A stretch of DNA of 64,000 bases from Heligmosomoides polygyrus polygyrus (GCA_947396885.1 OX377201.1:2461879-2525878), one strand, 5' to 3'; shown: positions 41,935 to 54,078, numbered from the stretch's first letter. Made by a program: numbers and translations. The notes: a model not told the origin generated them from the letters alone.

Positions 41935-44900
41935 CTGAGGCGGCGGCGTCGGCTCGTGTGGTGGTGGCTCAGGGCTCGGCGCTGGAGACGGCAGTGGAGT
42001 CGGCTCCTTCGGCTCTAAAGAGAGGTTCGTTACAGGTACTTCTCCCAGCCTAGTATGGAAGCCTATGGTCATCGAGGAGGGCTAAGGTGAGGAGGTGAGT
42101 TCTAGCGAACACGTCAAGCATGCAGTGTACCTGGAGTTGGTGTGCGAGGCGGGACCGGCGATGGCTCGGGCTCCGGCTGCTCGGCTTCTACCTCTTCTTC
42201 TTCGGTTTCGACTGACAGCTGAGTCGGCGGAGGCGATGGGCTGACGGACAGCGGTTCGGGTGACGGTGATGGTGTCGGATCACTCTTCCACACCTCTAGA
42301 ACACCTCACTCATGTGCGCAATAACTCTTTGCGCCCATCTACTGCTCATCTGAATCCAACAGAAGCGCCTTCATGGCCTTCTAAAGACCTAGCAGCTTAG
42401 CTGTGGTAACGTATCCTAAGTCATCTACAGCTCCGTCGGAAAAAGCACCTCCAACTTCAAAATATAATAATATCCGCCGTAAAGTACCAGCCAAATGATG
42501 AAGGATGACTTTATCCACAGTGTAATCAACGATAACGACGCTTCTGGAGAGATATGGTGGTGCATTCTAAGGGCTTTCAAGGACACAAAACACTGCACAA
42601 AAAATGCTCAGAAATACAGACATATAGAGGAGTGAGAGCACGAAATGCTTCAACGCTGAGAAAGGTCCAGCTGTGACAGACCTTGATTCATATCGTCCAT
42701 GAACGTCGCGCCGAACTCCTCGGGATCCGGCTCGAATGGAGGCGGCTGAAAACTAGATCAATCGTTTATGCTAAGTTGAAGGAAAACCTGGAAAAATAGT
42801 GGAATCTTCTAATAGGCTCATAAGGAGTGCACGTTTTGTTGAAAATTTTCAGTAGGATTCATGTCGCGAATGTGGTCAGCATTCGGAAGCGGGGACGCGC
42901 CAGCCAACCATAATCAATCAGGAGACTGCTCGAACACCCGCCAGCCAATCAGGCACTGATCCTACTCATAACCTCTGACTGGCACGGCCATTCGATGTGG
43001 CAACACTGCCTGAAGCGTACCCACCACCTCATGCTGCCCACTTTCGCGACATGCACCTTTGTGTAGTAATAATTAGCTCACCCGCAAGGTCTCAATTTCA
43101 CCCTGCTCGACTTTGATCGCCTGGTCGACAAAGTGATCCAGATCCAGATCTTTGACGACAGTTGTCGGTAAATTGAACTGGTCGCCGAGATTCTTCACCA
43201 GCGCTTTCATCGTTATCCTAAATCAGTTGAATCATTTAAAATTCTAAAATCTTAAAATAAAAAATATTTTATTTATTTTATTTACTTGTTATTTAAAGCA
43301 ATTTTAATTATATAACTTAATTTTTATTTAATGGGGATGTTAAATTAGTTGACCCATATATCATTTAATTTTTTCCACTCATTTAAAAATTTTAAATTTT
43401 TGTATTTTTATACTTCATTTAGTTGTTATTTAATTTAATTCCATTATATATTTTTATTTTTATTTACCGGGGAATGTCGTGGAGGCATTCCGAACCCGTA
43501 TTGATGTGACCTGCGGTGGCCAGACAATAGACAACTCAATGCTTTTCTCAAACACTATTTTGAAAATCTTCAAAAAACGAGACCAAATTTCGACTAAGCT
43601 AAATAGAATCTTCAAAAATAAATTTTAAAAACATAAAAATTTTACTAAATTGAATCAATTCTCAACAAATAGAAAACTAAATAACTTACAAAAATGAATC
43701 TTTGAAACGAGCTTAAAGATTGTGTAAAATAAGCGAATTAAAATGTAGGCTGTGACACGTAAAAAACGTAAACGTACAAAATGTGACTAAATTAAATAAA
43801 ATCTCCAAAAATAAAAAATAAAATGACTTACAAAAAATAAATCTTAAAGACTGTTTAATGTTTGCGTAAATAAAGTAAATTTAAATGTAAACTGTGGCTA
43901 AAATAATTTTTTAAAGACATTTTCTGAGCGATTTCAAATGAAATTTCATAGTTCAAAATTTGTATTAATTAAGTAAATTCAAATGTAAACTGTGAGTAGA
44001 ATAATTTTCAAGAATTTTCTGAGCAGTTCTAAAAAAGATTTCAAAGGTCAAAATTTGTGTTAATTAAGTAAATTCAAAAGTAAGCAGCGATAAGAATAAT
44101 TTTTAAAACATTTTCAGTTCTAAAAAAGATTTCAAAGTTCAAAAATTGAATTAATTAAGAAAATTCGAATGTAAACTGTGACTAGAATAATTTTTAAGAC
44201 ATTTTCTGAGCGATTTTAATTGAGATTTCAAGGGTTATAATTTGTATTATTTAAGTAAATTCTAATGTAAACTGTGACCAGAATAATTTTTAAGAATTTT
44301 TCTGAGCAATTTTAAATAAGCTGTGTGTAATCCGCTTTTCTAAATTTTGCCGGTTTTTAAAACGAATTTTTAAGAATTTTTCCTTTTATGGAAAAAATCG
44401 GAGTTCTCATATGTCCAAGAATTCGGGACTGACTTCTTTCCGCCGAACCAGATGGCCACATTGCCGACGTTCTCGATCTTCCGACCGTAATAGTGGAGTT
44501 TCTTGAGCGTGTCGGCAGCGATCTCAATGGCAATTGTGGTCAGAGCGAGACCGATGGCAATGTAGACGATCGTCAACGCCATGTACGTCTCACTGAAACA
44601 TCACTTCTGAAGCTGGATCGTCAGAAGTAGCTCAATCACTTCAGACTTGGCGTCAGAGGTCAAATTAAAGTACAAAATTTTACAAAAAAAATTGAATTAA
44701 AAGTGTGACCCACCTTCGTGGTACAATGTCGCCTAGGCCGATTGAGGTGAGCGTCACGAAATTGAAATAGACGGCCTTGAAGAAGTCCATGTCCGGCTCG
44801 TAAGAGGCCAGCATTAGACCACCTGTAGGAAGGAGATTCTTTACTGTATAAGCGAAAGCCAAACCGGCAACGAATCCAACCTAGGGCGATGTATACGACA

Positions 44901-47900
44901 AAAAGAATGAACAGCGGTATCGCCTGAGAGTCCTCCTCGTCATCCTCGTCATCTGACCCCTCTGATTCGACCTCGGCAATCTGAATCTTTGCACATTATT
45001 CTTGGAATTTGTGTATGAAGTTCTTAACTGAGAGCCAAGAAATAAAGGATTCAGCTCGCAGGAGTATCCAAAATGATGGACGAGTTGTTCGTGCGCAATC
45101 TCGTCCAGATCAGACAATCGCTGCGGGAGCACTGGCGCGGGGATCAATAGAGCAAAAGCAGCTACGGGTTGGCTTGAAGGGTATATGTCGCGTGGGTGAG
45201 CAGCATTGGTAGGTAGGAACGCCGAGACCAATCAGACCGCATTGAATGGACATACCATTCAGACAGAACATGTAGAGTTGATACAGTGATAGGCTGGCAT
45301 GTGTTAGGAGGTCTGTGCCCTGTTTGGTTATCATTGTTTGCCGCGCTCCCATCTACCAATGCTGCTCACCTACGCAGCATGTACCGTTTGAAGCAAGGGC
45401 TTATCTGCTATTTCTCAATGTTTCTCTTATCTGACGTTTTTTAACAAAATTCCAGCCGCTTTTTTGGTTATTCTTCTCACTCTACACGTTCGTCATTTTC
45501 AAAATTTTCCAGCGCATTCGGAGCATCCTGCTTCTAAAGCCTTCAACGGGATTTATACTACAATTGCGTAATCGCGCCGTGTTTCGAAAGCCATCAATAT
45601 CGATTGCCTTCGCCGCTTAATCGATATTGGCATTACTCATAACGCAGTGCTAGTCGGGAAGGGAAGTACATATAAATCCCGCCCGAATAGGTCAGGCGAG
45701 CGGTCCCGCAGCGATTACCTGATCAGGATGGATTTGCACGCAGACAACTCGACCACCGTGCGAATACAGCAGCAGCACAAAACACCTGCTCGATTTGGGT
45801 GGTTTGACCCATCGCAAACGGATTCATCAACTTCATGCTTCGGGACCGTAAAACTTCTGATTTGACGAAATTTGGGGTACTGTATTCGAGTTATTCCAGC
45901 ACCGAACTGCAAGATAAATGGGGTAGGCAGTACGTCAGGAGGTACACCCTTGTCCTGCCTGGGGGCGTGGCATCAGGAGGTACAACCTCTGTTCTGCCGA
46001 CCGGGAAATTTTGTTTTGCGTCTCAAAGGCTTCGTAAGGCAGCCGTTAGACTCTTGGTGAAGTCTGGGGGGTTGAGGGTGGATGAGAAAGGAGGAGGGGG
46101 GGGGGGGGTGAAAATAAGATCGCATGCCCCCCGGCGAGGTACCTGACCATATCTTGTACCTCCTGATCGTCCTCCATGGGGATAGCATGACAACAGGCTG
46201 CTTAGCGGTGCAACAGTCGCGTCGCTCTTCTAATTGACACGCTGTGGTGTAAGGTGTATAAAGAACCCTGGGCCCGGATTCATCAACGCGCATACCCATG
46301 GGTATGCTGGGTATAGGAGGTGGACATATGCACGATTCATGATAAACCTTACCCGCCAAATCGTGGGTATATCAGTGGGTAGAGAAAACCCGCCGATCGT
46401 TGTGGGTACATCCGTATACCCGCGACTCATTCGCGCCCCATTGACAAAATGGCGCTCCAGTGAGATCATCTGTTTTCGCGAAAGGCCTAGTTGTGCCTTA
46501 CCCTTGATTCCTTTCATGAATACGATTCGTAGCCACTACCCATTGCTGGAAGAGGGTATGATTCCCTTACGGTATCTCTACCTATACCCATTGCTTGATG
46601 ATTCCGGTCCCTGAAGCCGCAAGCCGCAGGTCATCGCGTTAATTCTTCGACGAGATCCACCCACTACAGAATCCTAGAGTTCCTTCAAAATGTGCATTGA
46701 GAGGCCGAAGTATAAATGCGATGCGGCGCGAAAGATCGATTGCCGCACGCGTGGGCGCAAGTATAAACGACGCCCAAGGGCATCCACTGTATGCTCGAGT
46801 GTGATTCACCTTGCCGTCTTCAAGCGTTGTGATCTCTTCCCGACTCTGGCTTCTTTCCAGCATCGATTTCGCGCTAACTTTTCCACAATCGTAGCGACCT
46901 TTCAGCTTTATTCTCGTTCGCCATTCCTCTTGAATACGTCTGAATATCATACATTTACAGGCTTCTGTAGTTGTATGGAACAAGTGTGAAGGATGAGCTG
47001 ATTCTGGTCAACAATCGAATTATGCTCTTGTATTCTACGGAATTTTGATCCAAATGCTGTGGTTTGAAATCTTGTAGCTCACTTCCTCATCCGAGTCACT
47101 GCCTTCGAACCCCTCGACATCAACTCAGACAGGAATTTTCCAAGATCGGCGATTGCCAGCAACGTGAAGGGAATCCCGATCAGACCATAACCGATTACGA
47201 AGAATCTTCCGCCGAACGTTCGTGGCGCCACGTTACCATAACCTGAAAAAATATAATTCGACGCTAATCAGTTTGAATCAAATGTTCCGTGCACTCTACA
47301 GTTCCTGTGTAGCTGAACAAAAAAGTTGGCTTAAGAAGAGAGTAATATTACTCCTCCGATGCTTCCGTGGCTACTATTTGCCCTCGCGTCTTCGAAAATG
47401 TTATTCTGTCGGAAAAAATCGGAGAAAGGGTAGGATTTAGTGCTGGTAGTTTCAACTGCGGCATTCTATCTCAAACAGTTAAATATCTGGGGTGCTTCGA
47501 TAGGGAAGCATCCTTCGAGCACTTTTATTTACCCGCCTGAATGAGTTTGAATTTGAAAACGGCGGGAACAGGCACATAAAGGCCGCGCAAAATTGATCGC
47601 GCTGTGGCGGCCCGCTGCACACCAGTTTCGGCGGAGCAGAGAAGATGAGGTTTTCCTGACTACAGGCTCATTACGCTTCACCGCTTTCGTTCGCATTACT
47701 ATAGCTTATTCTGTTTTTAGCCTCTGATGCTGTTGCAGTTTTGATTCCTGATGCGATTTCTCTATGATAAAGTCACAGTCATTGCAGTTACAGTTCTTTG
47801 CTTACAACTCAAGAAGACATAAGTCTCTCTCGTCACAGAACCTCGGCATTGTAGAGAATTGTCAGTGTTTTTTCTTTGTATCGCTCGAGACTGCTCGAGT

Positions 47901-50900
47901 AGCGTCAAAACCTTAGGCCTGCCAAATAAAGATCCACCCTATGAACCTCGAGCGGCACAAACAAAAATACTGACAACCTTCAAAGCAATTTTACTTTTAC
48001 ATATAAAAGGAATACTTCGCAAAATGGAACACTGTCGGTAGAAAGGTGACACGGTATAGAGCTGCAAAGTAGAAATAAGAGACAAACCTCCACATTAAAT
48101 TAGGCACTAAGATTAACATGCATACCAGTGCATATAACCATATCCTTTTGAACATGTAGTGGAGCTAGATAGTGACGCTAAATATACCGTTTCACGTATG
48201 AAGTGTTATGCAACCGCCTTGTCCAACTGTTGCGAAACAACGACCTCTAGTTGAACTTCACCGCGAGACCATACACTTGCCAGCACGCTCCTTTATCCAT
48301 ATATGGTGGTAGTTTTCTCTACCTTGAAGACCTCCCAAAGGATCAGCGATGAGCTAAAAGTCATGAAGAGGTCGGTTTCTCTGCTCCACCGCGACTGGTG
48401 TGCAGCCGCGCCTCGACCGCGCAAGATATTTTGCCAGCCGGGCTCCGATTTATAATGGCGTTCCTCGCGTTCAGTGTATTGTGTCCAACCCTCCCCAAGT
48501 TGCTTGGCCTCTCCCTTATTGTGTTCATATGCGGAACTATCGTATTTTTCACCAGAAGATCTATTATGTACTGTGTCTTCTTATACCGCGAAAAGAATGG
48601 TCCTTCGATATTTGACGAAACAAGCAGAGATATGCTATGACTCCGTTCAGGGGCATATACCTGGACCCAGTACAAACAAAGGCACTATAGCGACTATTCG
48701 CGATTGCTTTGTAATTATTCTTTTATGTAAAGCTTAGAAAATCGGTCGATAGCAAGCCTTCGCTACGATTTTACTGAAGCTTGACTTCATCTATTGGATC
48801 GATGCCTCTAATTCTTCGACCCATATAGCAAGATTGAGCAGAGATGGGATTACTTTTAGCACATCGGAGTGATGCTTAAAACGCTGACCTATTGTTGTAA
48901 TCACAGTGAATGCGAACAGCAGCGAATCCATGAACGACCACGGCTCGATCTCCTCGTCTTCTTCAGCCACTAAAGAAGGAAGAACACTCAATCTCAAAGG
49001 ATCGGAGATTACGGTATTTCGACGAAAGGACTACTAACGGGCATGAGAGCTACTCCTACCAGTCTCGATTTTCTCGGCACTGTTGCGGAACAGCACGTCT
49101 TTGGTGTGAGTGTCGTGTTGGATGGCGACGTGGTAGCATTTGTCGAGCTCTTTTACAAAGCCACCTCCCATCTGGTTGATCTTGCAGTCGTACGAGGTGA
49201 GTTGCTGCAAAGCACGTAAGTTGCTGGCAGCTATGCCTTTAGTTGTGCAGTGCACTGACACTTGAGCTAGAAAAGAGCTGCCCATCTTCTATAGGATGAG
49301 GTTTATATCGGTGAGAGGGTACGATTGACATTAATTCAGCTGCACTAAACCTCGTCCTGTGCTGGGCCCAAACTCTGGTTTCCTTTTTTGTTTACTTAGG
49401 ACACCAGTTGCAGCACTAAAAACGGGAAGTGTTATCCATAGAAGAACTAACGTGAACACAACGTTCAGCTTCTTTTGGCCAACCGCAGGTCACCGTGTCC
49501 GCTCGATCTCGACGAGACGCCTTTCCGACCAGCCTGCGCGCGCACTATCGATCGACGCCGGCACGAAGTGCTGGGTGTAGCGTGGCGCTGCGCTGCACCG
49601 TTCATTCTCACCGACTCGTCGACTCACCGAATGGTTGCGACTTTGAGGAGCCGACCTTGTCCGCACTCTTTATTCATTCTCCTCCGGAGCTGTAATTCCG
49701 GAAAGTCCCGAGCCTTAATGTGAGCTCGTCTGAGCCTGAGATGGCCAATACAAGAACCAACAGAAGCTGGAGCAGCCTTGCTACTCCAATGTATGAAATC
49801 CAATTCTGATGTTGTTTTCTAATCTTCAGTGGTGTTCCGGTGATGGTGCTTGTATATGTGTGATAAACCATGTATCGCTTATAGTGTAGACAATGAAAAA
49901 GTTCGTTAATCTATGTTGTCCACATATTAGATATGTGGAGTCAACTTGCTTATGTGCTGAACATTGGCAAAGTTGATCAGAAGTGTGAGATTAAGTCGAT
50001 CTCAAGCGAAAGGGCTCACCTTTATTACGTTGATGACACATCGTCGACTTCGCATCACCTCGGCAGCTGCTCTTCGTTCTCGATTTGACCAATCACTGGA
50101 ACATTCTACGTAGCCTGTGGCTCACTAATAAGGTTGATCATTGTTTAGAGAAAAAATCTCCGGGTTAATCAATTCGTCTCTGGGATATACCGAGATTTTC
50201 ATTTCCACGCAAGATCGTCAAGGCTTCTTGAATAACCATTTGGATATTCACGAGTTGCGAAGACAAGAAAGTAGGTAAATAGGAAGAATATATTTTTATT
50301 CCTAAAGTATGGTAGGTATAGACCGATGCCATAACAAAGGTTTGGTTGTCCTCGCAACAGAATCTTGTAATCGATTTGTGCTATCCTGTTTACTGATGCC
50401 AGGCTTGCCAGTTGAATCTTTACTCGTACCTGATCTCAATTCGCTTCAGAAGCTCTTCAAAGCCTTCTGTGTCGTTGTGCCGCCGTCGTCGCCTATGCTT
50501 TAGCCCGACTTCTAGCGCTCGAGCTACATCAACTAAAATCCGTGCGGATTACGATATTCATCCGATATCGACTACTATGTACTGTACGACTTCTTGAGAG
50601 AAGGCGTTAATGTAGCGCACGCCGGAGAGGGAAAAGCGTCAACCAATCACAGCCACCGTGCGCCATGCGAAGCGGTCCGATTGGTCTGGAGGTTCCTATT
50701 CCTCGTGTATGTCACATTAACGACCAGCGCTGAATTTTTAACAATTTAAAGCGGAACATTTTAGAGCGAATGATTACTCTCCGGAGTACGCCATGCTTGC
50801 GACTTTTTACAGACAACACAAGACAAGACACTCGTTAGAATATGGACCTATTTTTTATTTTATTTAGACACTTGTAGAATAAATAGAGGAAGCTAACCCA

Positions 50901-51859
50901 AGCTGTCAAGATTGGTCTATCCTAGTCGGGAGGGGCAGCGCTATGGTAAAATATAAGTCGAGCATCCCATGACACAACACCACAATCCGTGATTCCGCAT
51001 AACCTTAATCGTATCATCTGACAGTATTTTAAGCTCTACGACGAATGTAAGGAAGGGGGCGGGGGCAAACACCGCAAGCCCCTCCTTATCCCTCCCCCTC
51101 TCCCGACTAGGACTCTTGACCGTCAAAAGGACCAGATTTATACTGAAAAACAGAAGATGAAGGGCCCACCATCTTGACGCTGCTCGTTGTGGCGTTTCTC
51201 GACGTCGAGACGGATCTCGGCCACGGACCTCGTCTCCAGCTTTCGCATCACCACTGCGCCGAAGATTGCGTACAGCCCGACACTGCATATCATCAGCAGG
51301 TGGACGAATAACGGTGTGGCCTAAACAAACTATTTATTCTGCATTAAACTTCGACAGAAGCGATTGGGCTTGACAGCTCTTCAACGGACTGTAGCCTGTA
51401 AACGGTGCTGGTCGTTAATATGGCCTCACTGAAGGGCGTACACGCTCCAGCCAATCACAACCTATCAAAGCGCAGGTCGAACGCGACTCCTTTAAGTGGC
51501 ATGCCCACCGCTGCGAGCTGATTGGTAGAATGGATTCCCTCGCGCTCCATGTAGGCCACATTAGCAACCAGTTCCAAGACCGCTTCCTTGGTCTTACCTC
51601 GACCTCGTCTAATTTTTATGTAAAGAAAATTCGTACGGAGCAATGCACTAGAATTTGATTAAATCCTGAAAATCTGAGATTCTTCACATCTCTAGAATTC
51701 TATGTAGCCCCTTTTCTTGCAATCTTATGTTCAGCTGGTGTGGGCTGCGCTTTGGGACCACGACTTCAAGGATCCCGATTTCCTTACCTTCTTGACTAAT
51801 CCGCCCTCCTCTGACGTCTTCTTCTTCTTGACCGCCTCCCTCTTTAGGCGTAGCTTCAT
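41139..51859 (-). CDS. TWK-type two-pore-domain potassium channel
   Basis: Subunit of a K+ leak channel in the plasma membrane. Exons on the minus strand, 5' to 3': 51859-51788 (possible start), 51320-51170, 49204-49060, 48969-48889, 47242-47083, 44980-44881, 44822-44714, 44592-44434, 43217-43082, 42745-42682, 42295-42131, 42014-41793, 41652-41564 and 41292-41139 (stop TGA): about 600 residues. M1 is PLFVHLLMICSVGLYAIFGA; the first pore is FAFTVITTIGYGNVAPRTFG, its filter split by the intron at 47243; M2 is GLIGIPFTLLAIADL; M3 is IPLFILFVVYIALGGLMLAS; the second pore is NFVTLTSIGLGDIVP; M4 is LTIVYIAIGLALTTIAIEIA, followed by the nematode-typical KLHYYGRKIENVGNVAIWFG. An acidic loop (SEGSDDEDDEED) precedes M3. 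The tail has a long Pro-Glu alternation. Phases fail between 51170 and 49204 and between 47083 and 44980, so at least two small exons are still missing, and the real N-terminus may lie upstream. Confidence 0.88.
41793..42295 (-). repeat. Pro-Glu repeat coding segment in the channel tail
   Basis: Two exons (42295-42131 and 42014-41793) encode a Pro/Glu/Ser-rich tail. The first reads SDPTPSPSPEPLSVSPSPPP and then an EEEE run; the second has about seventeen Pro-Glu dipeptides broken by PTP units. The DNA is a run of GGCTCC/GGCTCA hexamers on the plus strand, prone to length change. The segment is probably disordered and cytoplasmic. Confidence 0.8.
42860..43022. mobile_element. MITE of the GTTAATGTGGCC-like group, in a channel intron
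   Basis: Diverged inverted ends CATGTCGCGAATGTGGTCAG and ATTCGATGTGGCAACACTG flank about 150 bp with CCAGCCAATCA-type words twice. It lies between exons 42682-42745 and 43082-43217. Confidence 0.4.
43468..43555 (-). mobile_element. SINE fragment in a channel intron
   Basis: GGGGAATGTCGTGGAGGC, then CGTATTGATGTGACC, CTGCGGTGGCCAG and CAATGCTTTTC match the middle part of the SINE body in antisense. Head and tail are absent. Confidence 0.55.
43880..44335 (+). repeat. AT-rich tandem repeat of about 96 bp, five units
   Basis: The word GTAAATTCAAATGTAAACTGTG recurs with changes at about 43885, 43973, 44068, 44158 and 44254, each followed by AGAATAATTTTTAAGA and TTTTCTGAGCGATTTT. The array fills much of the channel intron between exons 43217-43082 and 44592-44434. 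Confidence 0.75.
45188..45378. mobile_element. MITE with GTGAGCAGCATTGGTAG ends in a channel intron
   Basis: Inverted ends GTGAGCAGCATTGGTAGGT (45196) and ATCTACCAATGCTGCTCACC (to about 45371), about 175 bp, without an ORF that resembles a protein. No other copy was noticed in the window. Confidence 0.55.
45547..45684. mobile_element. GTATAAA-type MITE in a channel intron
   Basis: Inverted ends CGGGATTTATACTACAATT and GTACATATAAATCCCG with ATATCGATT cores inside. Ends and size resemble the MITEs in the transporter introns. Confidence 0.5.
46268..46613. mobile_element. CCGGATTCATCAACG-ended TIR element in a channel intron
   Basis: Ends TGGGCCCGGATTCATCAACG and TTGATGATTCCGGTCCCTG are inverted. 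The interior is full of TACCCATGGGTATG and GTGGGTATA words that pair with one another. Overlapping ORFs here come from this structure. Confidence 0.6.
46703..46775. mobile_element. Very short GTATAAA-type MITE in a channel intron
   Basis: A hairpin of about 70 bp with arms AGGCCGAAGTATAAATGCG and GCGCAAGTATAAACGACGCC around a GATCGATTG centre. Confidence 0.5.
50604..50727. mobile_element. MITE with GTTAATGTRGC ends in a channel intron
   Basis: Inverted ends GCGTTAATGTAGCGCAC and GTATGTCACATTAACGAC with AACCAATCACAG and CGATTGGTC inside. It lies between channel exons 49204 and 51170. Confidence 0.5.
50914..51122. mobile_element. Short TIR element with TCTATCCTAGTCGG ends in a channel intron
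   Basis: Ends TTGGTCTATCCTAGTCGGGA and TCCCGACTAGGACTCTTGACC enclose about 200 bp. It is the better preserved of two copies in the window and ends only about 50 bp from the 3' boundary of exon 51320-51170. Confidence 0.6.
51411..51585. mobile_element. MITE with GTTAATATGGCC ends in a channel intron
   Basis: Ends CTGGTCGTTAATATGGCCTC and TAGGCCACATTAGCAACCAG with CAGCCAATCACAACC and GATTGGTAG inside. It lies in the first recognised intron of the channel gene. Confidence 0.6.
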
Positions 51860-51963
51860 ACTGGTTTACCTTTATACAGGTCTACATGACACGAAAGCGG
51901 ATACTACGATGGAGCGGAAAGCACGAACGAAAATAAGGAAATTCTGAGAGAAAAGTTTAAGTG

Positions 51964-52201
51964 GGCGCGTGTAGCGCAGTCGGAGGATGCGCCGACTGTC
52001 CCCTGCACCTGATACCAGGTTCCTGGTTCGGATTTCCCGCCCAGGCTAACCAAGCCTTTCATCCCTCCGGAATTGGTGAATTCGTACCACACCTTTCCGA
52101 GAAGTGTAAAGCGCGCAGACTTTTCCATCGGCTGGTCACGGCAAGTCATTTTGTGTGGCTAAGTACGCATTCAATTCGCCTCCATGATGTCACGTAGAAG
52201 A
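51964..52201 (+). mobile_element. tRNA-derived SINE, 3' truncated
   Basis: Good head (GCGCGTGTAGCGCAGTCGG, B box GGTTCGGATTT) and body. It ends after CATGATGTCACGTAGAAG, so the last 60 bp and the tail are missing. It lies about 100 bp upstream of the channel's first recognised exon, in sense opposite to that gene. Confidence 0.78.
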
Positions 52202-52387
52202 TAATTTGCCTGCTATGGCACTGTTTCAGCCTTTTCTTTTTATCGCTCGTGTAGCAGCAACTAGCGTCTTTAAATAAATAAATAAATAATTGAATAAATA
52301 AATAAATAAATAAATAATACGCGTGGAGTAGTATGAAGTAGCGAGTAGTAGAAGAGGCAAACTATGTTTCCTATTGAAGGCAGCTAA

Positions 52388-52668
52388 GAACTCGAAGGCG
52401 CACTCGGAGGAGGCGGCTGCTTACTCGGCGTTGCACTCCTCAAGTTCGAGTCCCGCTCAAGAAAGCCAACATCCCATCTCCGATGTCGATAAAATGCTAC
52501 CAGACTTGTCTGGTAAGGACGCAGCACTGACTTGTCCATCGGTTGGGCACCGCAAGTCTTTGTCTAGGCCAAATACGCATTCAAGTCGCCTCCACAGCAT
52601 CACGTAGAAGTAGATTGCGTAGCGCATCCCATAAAGGGATTGATCTGCGCTACCCTTTGTCATTTTAC
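52388..52668 (+). mobile_element. tRNA-derived SINE, diverged
   Basis: Head altered (AAGGCGCACTCGGAGGAGG), B box AGTTCGAGTCCCGC, body with ACCAGACTTGTCTGG and GGGCACCGCAAGTC, tail CCCTTTGTCATTTTACC. The B box is closer to a true tRNA T-loop than in most copies, so this may be an older subfamily. Confidence 0.7.
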
Positions 52669-52722
52669 CTTGCTGCTGTAAAGGATGCCCAATCTTTTTG
52701 ATAGGTATAGCTTTGCCTCAGC

Positions 52723-52982
52723 ATGTGGTAGCGCAGTCGGACAAAGTGGCCGCTGTCGCGTACACTTCGAATCGAGGTTCTTGGTTCGAGTTTCCCGGCT
52801 GGCTGGGTACCATAATATCATTATCATTCATTCAAGTGAATACAATTATTATCTACACTGAAAAAAGTGGTCCAGAATATTGAAAATCCAGCTTAAAACG
52901 CATTCAAATCGCATCGACAACCTCCAGTAAGAGTAGAATGCGTGGCGCATTCCATAAGGTTTTGAGTAACACTGTCTTGTAT
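52723..52982 (+). mobile_element. tRNA-derived SINE, diverged and internally deleted
   Basis: A box GTAGCGCAGTCGGACAAAG, B box GGTTCGAGTTTCCCGGC, then unrelated AT-rich sequence, then the body end with CGCATTCAAATCGC, GAATGCGTGGCGCATTCC and GTAACACTGTCTTGTATC. Confidence 0.65.
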
Positions 52983-53040
52983 CGGTGTACTCTTACTCTT
53001 GAGGGTTGTATGACGTTTAAACAAACCGTTTCTTACCAGC

Positions 53041-53165
53041 TGGTTACCAACAGTAGGCACTAGTGAAGGCTATTATAGAATGCGCCATGCACTTTACTTC
53101 CATGGAGATTGCAAAATACCGATTAATATGACGACTCTATAAGACCAGGATGCACGTAGTTTAAA
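53041..53165. repeat. Two-copy dispersed repeat (partner at 61058-61165)
   Basis: The blocks ACAGTAGGCACTAGTGAAGG, GCGCCATGCACTTTA and AAGACCAGGATGCACG align with 61058-61165 in the same orientation. It appears related to SINE tails but is too diverged to class. Confidence 0.5.
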
Positions 53166-53780
53166 GTTTTTCCAGATTTTATCCTTTGCAGACGACTCTG
53201 ACACCTGAATCAGTGGAGCAGTAGATGTAGAATACGTGGCGCACTCCGCAAAGGGATCTGCAGTGGGACTGTAGTAAGGCGGTCCACAATATTCCTTACA
53301 AATTTTGCTTTAAGGTAACCGCGAATAAAAAGTTGAGATCGGTCATAAATGACTGCAAGCTATATAGGGTGCGCCGCGCACTCGAACTCGACGACGTCGA
53401 CTCTGTGAAGGATAGAAGGCGCTGAGCAGCTTCAGCCGCTTTCTCCCCGAGACAGTAGCCATCAGAGTGGCTAGTCAGAAATAGGGATAAGCTCTTCGAT
53501 CCACACAGCTCAGCGCAATGTCGAAGAGTTCCGCGGCAGAAGAAAGCGCCAGTGCCTCATGTGAGGTCGTAAATTCAGGGTGGCCATTGTCAAGTAGCTT
53601 TCGTTTGATGAACAGTTGTGTTGTCATATATCTGGAGTATCTCGGGGGACTGAACACGCTCAGAGTGCACTCTTAGGACTCACTCATATTTTGAAAGTAA
53701 GACGGAGATCTCCTCTTCGCACCTAACAGGCCGCAAGATTCAGATTTCAAAGAATACTTGTGATATATTTCCTGTAAGGG

Positions 53781-54078
53781 GAGCGTGTAGCGCGGTCGGA
53801 GGAGGCGCCGACTGTCGCGTGCTCCCGATACCAGGTTCTTGGTTCGGATTTGCCGCAGACGTCAACCAAGCCTTCCATTCCTCCGGGTCGGTGAATTGGT
53901 ACCAGACTTGTCTGGGAAGGAAAGAGCGCTGACGTGTCCATCAGCTGGCCACCGCAAGCCATTTTATGGCCAAAGACGCATTCAAACGGCCTCCACGATA
54001 TCCCGTAGAAGTGAAATGCGTGGCGCATCCCAATTGGGATTGAATAGCGCCATCCTTTGTCACTATCCTTATCTCCTT
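53781..54078 (+). mobile_element. tRNA-derived SINE, full length
   Basis: Complete sense copy: GTAGCGCGGTCGGAGGAGG, B box GGTTCGGATTTGCCGC, ACCAGACTTGTCTGGGAAGG, CCACCGCAAGCC and the tail CATCCTTTGTCACTATCC. Changes in the tail repeats show age, and no clear target duplication is seen. Confidence 0.82.
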
